From IMG/VR virus record IMGVR_UViG_3300025466_000135, positions 1 through 28,984 of that record: 28,984 bases of DNA, one strand, 5' to 3'. The stretch is from a virus. Under the pieces are notes generated by a model. It was not told the DNA's origin and ran no database searches. It worked only from the letters and a program-made list of their open reading frames with translations. How positions within the stretch are numbered: position 1 is the first letter of the stretch; each line of letters opens with the position of its first letter. Positions 19,091 through 25,352 of the stretch are shown piece by piece. Position numbers and translations under genes: made by a program.

Positions 19091-19807
19091 ATGATTAAAC
19101 ATGTCGGTAAACACAATAGCAAAAAGATTGTATTACTATGGCGTCGTGTACCAAATGAAAGTCATATGTGCTTAGTAGCATATAGCGACACACTACCACG
19201 TATGATCCACGATGAACTAATGAAAACATTAGAAAGCGCCGTTGGTCAAAACGCCAAAGAATTGTCGGATGTGTTATTCCGTACAGTTATGGCAGATGGT
19301 CGCAATGCTCTAGAAGTAATGCACAAAGAAGGCTTTATCAAGAAGGTTCCAACAAGCCAAGTATTGATTACTCCTACTGCCAAGTCCACAGTTCGTTTAG
19401 ATGAATTAAATGCCATCTTAGACGAAATGGAAAAAGGCGAAGAAGCAGTTAAACGCCTAGCCGACATTGATAAAGATGCAGGCATGGTTGGTAAAAAGAA
19501 AGTTCGCGAAGGTCGTGAAGTTGGTATGCCTCCTAACAATACTAGTGCTAGTCGTACTAATATTGATGTGGATGCAACTGATAGTGCTGCGGCATATCTA
19601 AAAGGTGCATTAAGCGAAGGTGCGTTAAGTGATCAAGACATTGCAGCAGATCGTCTATCACAAGCTGAAGCAATGCAAAAGCAAGCAATGTCATTGTTGG
19701 CGGAAGCACAACGATTGACTAATGAAGCAAAATCACTAACACCTGCGAAAAATGCCAAAACAACAAGAGCCAAAAAAGCCACGCCGTCCAAGAAGCAAGC
19801 GGCTTAA
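19091..19807 (+). CDS. Conserved phage protein with helical, lysine-rich C-terminus
   Basis: 238 residues with AAGGA before the ATG. Residues 1-100 form an alpha/beta domain (KKIVLLWRRVPNESHMCLVAY, then DTLPRMIHDELMKTLES and LFRTVMADGRNALEVMHKEG). A helical DELNAILDEMEKGEEAVKRL segment follows, then a disordered stretch, then a coiled-coil-like region (RLSQAEAMQKQAMSLLAEAQ). It ends in a lysine/alanine tail (KTTRAKKATPSKKQAA). The 14-bp gap after the previous gene and the absence of another promoter suggest joint late expression. I recall homologues in marine T4-like phages without known function; the basic tail hints at nucleic-acid binding. Confidence 0.75.
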   Translation: MIKHVGKHNSKKIVLLWRRVPNESHMCLVAYSDTLPRMIHDELMKTLESAVGQNAKELSDVLFRTVMADGRNALEVMHKEGFIKKVPTSQVLITPTAKSTVRLDELNAILDEMEKGEEAVKRLADIDKDAGMVGKKKVREGREVGMPPNNTSASRTNIDVDATDSAAAYLKGALSEGALSDQDIAADRLSQAEAMQKQAMSLLAEAQRLTNEAKSLTPAKNAKTTRAKKATPSKKQAA

Positions 19808-20099
19808 TTTAAATCGTAAAGACCAATGGGAGAAGTTGCTCAAAGAAGTAAACAAAGAGCAAGTCCCTGTTGGTGTATTACGTTACATTACAGTTAATCT
19901 TAAAGATGGTACTAGTGTTGACGTTAACATCGCAGAGATGTTAGAAGAAGGCCAAGATCCAGCTCTTATAGAAAAACTAATAAATGCAAAACTAGAAGCA
20001 TTAGATGATATTATACAAGATGTAGACTTTCATATTAGTGTAGACAGCGTAGCAAAAGTAATCCAACCTTTCACAGATCAACTCTTAAAAGACTTATGA
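19752..20099 (+). CDS. Conserved phage protein, unknown function
   Basis: 115 residues. The first 20 are strongly basic (KQQEPKKPRRPRSKRLNLNR). The rest is an ordered domain: DQWEKLLKEVNKEQVP, a strand pair LRYITVNLKDGTSVDVNI and a helical C-terminus DFHISVDSVAKVIQPF. The start lies 56 bp inside the previous gene in another frame, a long overlap in which both frames encode Lys/Arg-rich tails. No later Met is available before the conserved part. ATGA overlap with the folA gene. I associate this type with marine T4-like phages; the function is unknown. Confidence 0.72.
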   Translation: MPKQQEPKKPRRPRSKRLNLNRKDQWEKLLKEVNKEQVPVGVLRYITVNLKDGTSVDVNIAEMLEEGQDPALIEKLINAKLEALDDIIQDVDFHISVDSVAKVIQPFTDQLLKDL

Positions 20100-20593
20100 T
20101 AAATGCCATATTTGCCGTTGACTACAACGGCGGTATGGGGTTTAACGGTACATTGCCGTGGCCCCATAACCCTGAAGATTTAGCCAACTTTAAATCAACC
20201 ACAGAACAACAGGTCGTAGTAATGGGCCGACGTACTTGGGACGATCCTAAAATGCCTAAACCGTTACCTAATCGTATTACCTATGTAGCAACTAATAGAC
20301 CTATTACACAGGCTGCTACCTTTAGTGGAGATGTACAGGAAAATCTATTACGTTTAGAACAACAACATCCAGATAGACAAATCTTTGTTATTGGCGGTGT
20401 TGCACTACTTGAGTCTGCACGTCCTTTACTAGATAGAGTATATGTAACGCACTTTAAAGGTTCGTATCGAGCAGACACACGTATGCACGTCAAAGAATTC
20501 CTGACAGGATTCCGCCCAGTTAGAGGAACTACTAGTAAAGATTTTCAATCAATTTTTACAGTTTATGAGTCAATCTTTAAACGCAAAACCTAA
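20096..20593 (+). CDS. folA: Dihydrofolate reductase
   Basis: 165 residues, normal for the family. The N-terminal AIFAVDYNGGMGFNGTLPWP and NPEDLANFK carry the substrate-binding loop and the acidic residue (Asp28) that protonates dihydrofolate. VVVMGRRTWDD provides the first NADPH phosphate contact, and FVIGGVALLES the second glycine pair. It regenerates tetrahydrofolate, which ThyA (21688) consumes, so the two supply dTMP for phage DNA synthesis. In T4 the equivalent gene is frd, next to td; here two SGNH-like genes intervene. Starts on an ATGA overlap; the next start overlaps its 3' end by 29 bp. Confidence 0.95.
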   Translation: MINAIFAVDYNGGMGFNGTLPWPHNPEDLANFKSTTEQQVVVMGRRTWDDPKMPKPLPNRITYVATNRPITQAATFSGDVQENLLRLEQQHPDRQIFVIGGVALLESARPLLDRVYVTHFKGSYRADTRMHVKEFLTGFRPVRGTTSKDFQSIFTVYESIFKRKT

Positions 20594-20921
20594 TATCTTT
20601 ATCTGCGGACTAAGTTGGACAAGGGGCGAATATGCTAGCGGTAGTCCAACTATACAACACAAAGGCCTCGAACAATATTTTATTGATGCTGGCTATAACG
20701 TTTTTAACGTTTCAAGATCAAATAGTTTTCATAATCAAGTCATTGATGCACTAACTGTATCCATGTCTGAACATTATCGGCTAGGCGACTTAGTATTCTT
20801 TCAACAAACAAAAACCCGTGATATTCTTTTTAACTCAGTTTTCCATCCTGACGGCAATCATCCCAACAGGAACGGTCATAAAATATTATTTGACCACATT
20901 GTAAAGAAACTTAATTTATGA
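20565..20921 (+). CDS. Shortened SGNH-like protein, internal-deletion copy of the next gene
   Basis: 118 residues. Residues 11-83 align with residues 6-82 of the following protein (FICGLSWTRGEY versus YITGGSWARGEW; IQHKGLEQYFIDAG versus VQHKGIEQYFLDDS). After RDIL the sequence jumps directly to SVFHPDGNHPNRNGHKILFDHI, equivalent to the last 30 residues of the neighbour. About 143 residues in between are missing, with the frame kept. The block I Ser (GLSW) and DxxH (DGNH) remain, but the regions that carry oxyanion-hole residues are gone. It may be a regulatory or dimerising remnant or simply decaying. ATGA overlap with the full-length copy. Confidence 0.75.
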   Translation: MSQSLNAKPNIFICGLSWTRGEYASGSPTIQHKGLEQYFIDAGYNVFNVSRSNSFHNQVIDALTVSMSEHYRLGDLVFFQQTKTRDILFNSVFHPDGNHPNRNGHKILFDHIVKKLNL

Positions 20922-21691
20922 CTAAACCCAAAATTTATATAACCGGCGGTAGTTGGGCCAGGGGAGAATGGAGTGACGTTAAACCCATTGTACAACACAA
21001 GGGCATTGAACAATATTTTTTAGACGATAGCTTTCAGGTTGTTAATAAATCTCGTCCACGTACATATCACTTGACCGCAGTAGATATGATTTCTAATTTA
21101 TTACATAATGAATTTACCCCAGGAGATTATGTATTTTTTATTATAACAGATCCACTGTTAGATATTTTACAACCAGAATTAGTTTCTCTAAAATATAAAA
21201 AATCATTAACAAGTGTACACACATTGCCTAACTTTACTAAAACCATCAAAGAAGCTGGCGGATTTAATTTGTTAGTTAAAAAAGTACAGCATCAAATATA
21301 CAATAGAATAAACAATTTAGGCAAACTCTTAGATACCAAAATACATTGTATTGGCGGTTCGTTTAACCTCAATACTGATATAATAAGTGAATACCAGAAC
21401 TTAAATCCCATTGTCCCAAGTTGGGTTAAACTATTAGTTGGGCATTATGATGAATATAAAGATAAAGTCAATGATCCAGAATTTGGTATTATTAATACCT
21501 GGGGCATTGACTATATAGACTTAACACAGTATAATAAAGACTTTGCAGAACAAGTAAAACAAGAATTTGATAACTTTTCTAAAAATCGAGTTATTTTAAC
21601 AGAAACTATTTTTCACCCCGACGGCCATCATCCTAACCGAGAAGGCCATCGAATCCTATACGACTATATTCGAAAAGAATTAAACATATGA
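20918..21691 (+). CDS. SGNH-hydrolase-like protein, full-length copy
   Basis: 257 residues. Block I is GGSW at about 10-13 (YITGGSWARGEW). FIITDPLLDIL, KIHCIGGSFNL and the NPIVPSW region fill the central fold, and the C-terminus FHPDGHHPNREGHRILYDYI carries an intact DxxH (DGHH) and the following HPNxxGH signature. All catalytic positions of an SGNH esterase are thus plausible. The substrate is unknown. Neighbouring sugar-nucleotide genes downstream suggest glycan acyl groups, but the folate genes on both sides give no such hint. ATGA overlaps with both neighbours. Confidence 0.7.
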   Translation: MTKPKIYITGGSWARGEWSDVKPIVQHKGIEQYFLDDSFQVVNKSRPRTYHLTAVDMISNLLHNEFTPGDYVFFIITDPLLDILQPELVSLKYKKSLTSVHTLPNFTKTIKEAGGFNLLVKKVQHQIYNRINNLGKLLDTKIHCIGGSFNLNTDIISEYQNLNPIVPSWVKLLVGHYDEYKDKVNDPEFGIINTWGIDYIDLTQYNKDFAEQVKQEFDNFSKNRVILTETIFHPDGHHPNREGHRILYDYIRKELNI

Positions 21692-22599
21692 AACAATACC
21701 TAGACGCACTACAATACGTATTAGACAACGGACAAGAAGTCAGTGACCGCACAGGTGTAGGTACACTTAGTTGCTTTGGTATGCAACAACGCTACAATTT
21801 ATCTACTTCATTCCCGGCAGTAACAACTAAAAAGTTAGCTTGGAAGGCCTGTGTAGGCGAGCTACTATGGATGATTGAAGGATCTGGCAGTGAACGTCGT
21901 CTAGCAGAACTTACACACGGAACAGCAGATGGTAAAGTAACTATCTGGACTCCTAACGCACTAGCACCATACTGGAAGCCTAAGGCCAAGTACGAAGGCG
22001 ACCTAGGTCGTGTCTACGGAGTACAGTGGCGTCACTGGCGTACTCCTATAGAACACAAACAAGAAACATACAAAGACGAGTTTGGTACGTGGTACAATCG
22101 TCAGGGTAGTGTACACTTTGAAGAAGTTGATCAATTAACAAACCTTATCAATGGTATTAAGCAGGACCCGCATGGACGTCGACACATACTATCTGCATGG
22201 AACCCTGGAGAATTAAACCAGATGGCCCTGCCACCATGCCACGTTTTTGCACAGTTTTATGTTAGTAAAGACAATCGTCTGAGTTGTCAGATGTACCAAA
22301 GAAGTTGTGACATGTTTTTGGGTGTACCCTTTAACATCGCAAGCTATAGCTTGCTGACTGCGTTGGTAGCGCAAGTGTGCAATTTAGATGTAGGGGAGTT
22401 TGTTCATGTACTCGGTGATGCCCACATATACTTAAACCATGTAGAGCAGGTTAAAGAGCAATTAGAACGTGAACCATTACCTGCCCCGCAACTTCTATTA
22501 AACAAAGACATCACAGACATTACCAAGTTCACCATGGCAGATATTACCTTAGAGGGTTATACTAGTCATGCATCAATTAAAGCAGACATGGCAGTATGA
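21688..22599 (+). CDS. thyA: Thymidylate synthase (ThyA type)
   Basis: 303 residues. RTGVGTLSCFG near the N-terminus, LGRVYGVQWR (106-115), DPHGRRHILSAWNP with the phosphate-binding Arg pair (164-165), and the nucleophile Cys184 in ALPPCHVFAQF are all in family order. CQMYQRSCDMFLGVPFNIASY and HVLGDAHIYLNH complete the folate/dUMP site. It methylates dUMP to dTMP using methylene-tetrahydrofolate, with DHFR (20096) recycling the product. As I recall, marine cyanophages more often carry ThyX, so ThyA is of note. ATGA overlaps on both sides; no intron is evident. Confidence 0.95.
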   Translation: MKQYLDALQYVLDNGQEVSDRTGVGTLSCFGMQQRYNLSTSFPAVTTKKLAWKACVGELLWMIEGSGSERRLAELTHGTADGKVTIWTPNALAPYWKPKAKYEGDLGRVYGVQWRHWRTPIEHKQETYKDEFGTWYNRQGSVHFEEVDQLTNLINGIKQDPHGRRHILSAWNPGELNQMALPPCHVFAQFYVSKDNRLSCQMYQRSCDMFLGVPFNIASYSLLTALVAQVCNLDVGEFVHVLGDAHIYLNHVEQVKEQLEREPLPAPQLLLNKDITDITKFTMADITLEGYTSHASIKADMAV

Positions 22600-23324
22600 C
22601 ATATAGTCAAGTACTGGCCTTTGGGGATAGTACAACTGCCGGTTGCGAACTAATACCGCAATCGTTTGATTGGGCTGAAACTAAAAAATTAAGTTTTCCC
22701 AATCAATTAGCCGATAAGCTCAATATACCTTGTGTTAATTTAGCATGGCCTGGGGGTAGCAACGATCGTAGCTTACGCTTGTTGCCAGAAGCACTACTAA
22801 AATATCCTAATAGTCTTGTATTGTTTACCTATACAACATTTGATCGTGCAGAAATGTTTACCACAGATAGTAGTATGCCACAGGTAATTGAGGAAAGTTA
22901 CACAGGACTTGGTATTAATTGGGATTCTGTTACCACCGGCGAATCACATCAACGTGTAAATACTTTATACCTCAAAGAGTTTTACACAGATACACACAAA
23001 TACAATAGATATAAATCGTATAATATGTTGCTGTCAGTAGACCTGCTATGTCAGAGATACGCTAGTAACTACCTACAAATATTCTTATACGACAGACTAA
23101 TTGATCCGCCCGATTACCAACCAGAAGTATTTAATGCTGTGGATAAAGATCACATATACCAATTTGAGTTCGCTAATGTTAAAGCAACATGGAAAACAAA
23201 TAATCAAAATTTTGGAAGTTTGCGCCATTGGGCAAAACAAAAGGGTTACCAATTTTGCCCAGGTGGACATATTGGACAAGAAGCACATGACAATTTCGCT
23301 ATAGAGTTATATAATAAAGTATGA
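22596..23324 (+). CDS. SGNH/GDSL-hydrolase-like protein (paralogue of the 857 gene)
   Basis: 242 residues. GDST at 10-13 (LAFGDSTTAGCELIP) is a standard block I. PGGSNDRSLRLLPEALLKYPN corresponds to SGSSNARILRTTYEYLENNRP of the 857 protein, and the following TYTTFDRAEMF to WATWEREEW. The C-terminal CPGGHIGQEAHDNF aligns with the DxxH block but has Pro in the Asp position, exactly as in the 857 protein. Activity would have to rely on a Ser-His dyad or be lost. The gene sits between thyA and an epimerase with ATGA junctions, linking it to the sugar-nucleotide genes. Confidence 0.7.
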   Translation: MTYSQVLAFGDSTTAGCELIPQSFDWAETKKLSFPNQLADKLNIPCVNLAWPGGSNDRSLRLLPEALLKYPNSLVLFTYTTFDRAEMFTTDSSMPQVIEESYTGLGINWDSVTTGESHQRVNTLYLKEFYTDTHKYNRYKSYNMLLSVDLLCQRYASNYLQIFLYDRLIDPPDYQPEVFNAVDKDHIYQFEFANVKATWKTNNQNFGSLRHWAKQKGYQFCPGGHIGQEAHDNFAIELYNKV

Positions 23325-24289
23325 ACATTTTAATCACCGGAGCAGCAGGGTTTATAGGACACAATTTAGTATATAAACTAGATAATTTAGGACATGTAGT
23401 ACACGGTGTAGATAACTTCACAGACTACGGTATTATACCCAAGGAAGAAATCACAGCACTACACGAAGCAAGACTATGTGGTATGCTAAGTAATACCATT
23501 GACAATGTAGATATTAGAGACTATCCGGGTCTGAGCAAAACATTTTCCATGTGGAAACCTGATCTTGTTGTACATTGTGCTGCTTTCCCCCGTGCCAAGG
23601 CAGTAGATTTAAATCCCAGTGACGGGTGCAATGTATTAACACACGGATTAGTAAATGTATTGCGTTGTTGCGAAGAATTTAAAGTTGATAAATTTGTTTA
23701 TATAAGCTCTAGTATGGTCTACGGCGACTTTGATTTGTACGGGTATGAAGATATGGCATGTAATCCAAAAGGCTTATATGGTATACTTAAACTAGCCGGA
23801 GAAAGCATTACAAAGGACCAATGCGAACGTGCAAAAATAGCCTATACTATTATTCGCCCTAGTGCAGTATATGGACCAAAAGATGCGTTAGATCGTGTAG
23901 TTAGTAAATTTTTAACCGCTGCTATGCGTAATGAAGAGCTTGTAGTTTGTGGCGGTAGCGAGTTCTTAGACTTCACATATATAGATGACTGTGTTGAAGG
24001 AATTTATAAATCTGCATTAAGTGATAGATCAAATAGTAAGACATATAACATTACTCGAGGCAATGCAAGAACATTATTAGAAGCTGCAGAACTTGCTGTT
24101 AGTATTGCAGGTGGTGGGAAAATTCGAGTAGTAGAATCAAATACTAGATATCCTAGTCGTGGCACGTTAAGTAACATCCGTGCAGGCCAAGACTTTGGAT
24201 ACCGAGGTAAAGTAGATATAGAACAAGGGTTTCAACAATATTATGAGTGGTTACGACATTCCGTTTTCTGGAATCCCTCGTCAGTATAA
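23321..24289 (+). CDS. NAD-dependent sugar-nucleotide epimerase/dehydratase (extended SDR)
   Basis: 322 residues. The Rossmann motif GAAGFIG (residues 7-13) follows the first strand MNILIT. LVVHCAAFP marks the fourth strand, YISSSMVYG the catalytic Ser region, and YGILK the Tyr-xxx-Lys pair. IRPSAVYGP and a late FLDFTYIDDCVEGI complete the extended-SDR pattern. Such enzymes convert NDP-hexoses by 4-epimerisation, dehydration or reduction; the exact product cannot be read. With the adjoining aminotransferase it could make an amino sugar for glycosylating phage or host surface. It overlaps the SGNH gene by ATGA and the aminotransferase by 47 bp. Confidence 0.88.
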   Translation: MNILITGAAGFIGHNLVYKLDNLGHVVHGVDNFTDYGIIPKEEITALHEARLCGMLSNTIDNVDIRDYPGLSKTFSMWKPDLVVHCAAFPRAKAVDLNPSDGCNVLTHGLVNVLRCCEEFKVDKFVYISSSMVYGDFDLYGYEDMACNPKGLYGILKLAGESITKDQCERAKIAYTIIRPSAVYGPKDALDRVVSKFLTAAMRNEELVVCGGSEFLDFTYIDDCVEGIYKSALSDRSNSKTYNITRGNARTLLEAAELAVSIAGGGKIRVVESNTRYPSRGTLSNIRAGQDFGYRGKVDIEQGFQQYYEWLRHSVFWNPSSV

Positions 24290-25352
24290 AAGTCTAAGAG
24301 ACGAAATACTAGACGCAAGTGATCGTGCTTATCGTGGCGGTCAAGTTCTTGACGGGCCTTACACCGAGATGTTTGAGCGCCAAATGGCTGCACGTTGTAT
24401 GCGCCAATATGCTGTAGCAGTAAACTCTGGAACACAAGCACTTGTATTCGCACAAATGGCCACTGCACGTAGCGAGGGAGTTGAAACAGTGATGATTCCC
24501 GGCGTTAGTTTTGTTGCTACACTTAACTCTGTCTTAATGGCCGGCAATAAACCTGTTTACTGTGACGTAGATCATAACGCACTATTAGATATTGAATCAA
24601 TTGACTATGCCTTAGATGGTAATGTAGATACTATTATGTACGTTAATCTATTTGGCAACATATTAGACTACGATCGACTACTTAACGTAGCACGTTTCTT
24701 TAATGATGATGTTAAAATTATTGAAGATGCAGCACAATCGTTTGGTGCTACTTACAATGGTATACCTAGTGGCAAGTTGGGCGATGTAAGTGTACTAAGT
24801 TTTGATCCCACAAAAAATTTAGGCAACTACGGGTCGGGCGGCATGCTACTCACAGATGATTACGATATCTATCAGTTTGCATTGGCATTAAGAGATAACG
24901 GCAAAATACTAGATCACGATTTTGCAGGAACTAACGCTAAGATGTCGGAAGCTGACTGTGCTCAAATGTTAGTTAAACTAAAGTACTTTGACAGTTGGCA
25001 ACGCCGTCGTACTGAAATTGCCGAATACTATGCAGATAATTTAACCGACTGGGTAGATGTTATGTTGCCCAATCGTGATGTAGAACACTCCTGGCATAAG
25101 TTTGTTATGCGTACAGGATCACGTAGTGCAATGCAAGGGTACTTGGCTAGTAAGGGCATTGAAACAAAAATACATTACGAAAAACCCTTGTACGAACATC
25201 CAGTGGGCTGGGATTATATTGATTATGCCAGAGATATTATGCGTAACAGTACAGCGCACTCGCAGGAAGCATTAAGCCTTCCTATCTACCCTGAAATGAC
25301 CGACTACGAAGTAGAAATGGTTGTTGATAGTATTACGGCTTACTTAAATTAA
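24243..25352 (+). CDS. DegT/DnrJ/EryC1/StrS-family PLP aminotransferase
   Basis: 369 residues, normal for the family. AVNSGTQALVFAQM is the PLP-phosphate-binding segment, IPGVSFVATLNSVLMAGNKPVYCDVD the typical substrate loop, EDAAQSFGATYNG the PLP-stacking Asp region, and SFDPTKNLGNYGSGGMLLT carries the Schiff-base Lys. The family transaminates 3- or 4-keto sugars on nucleotides. The start at 24243 lies 47 bp inside the epimerase gene, so the pair is probably translationally coupled. The 3' end runs 20 bp into the convergent 941-residue gene. A PLP enzyme in a phage suggests synthesis of a rare amino sugar for virion or capsular glycans. Confidence 0.88.
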   Translation: MSGYDIPFSGIPRQYKSLRDEILDASDRAYRGGQVLDGPYTEMFERQMAARCMRQYAVAVNSGTQALVFAQMATARSEGVETVMIPGVSFVATLNSVLMAGNKPVYCDVDHNALLDIESIDYALDGNVDTIMYVNLFGNILDYDRLLNVARFFNDDVKIIEDAAQSFGATYNGIPSGKLGDVSVLSFDPTKNLGNYGSGGMLLTDDYDIYQFALALRDNGKILDHDFAGTNAKMSEADCAQMLVKLKYFDSWQRRRTEIAEYYADNLTDWVDVMLPNRDVEHSWHKFVMRTGSRSAMQGYLASKGIETKIHYEKPLYEHPVGWDYIDYARDIMRNSTAHSQEALSLPIYPEMTDYEVEMVVDSITAYLN

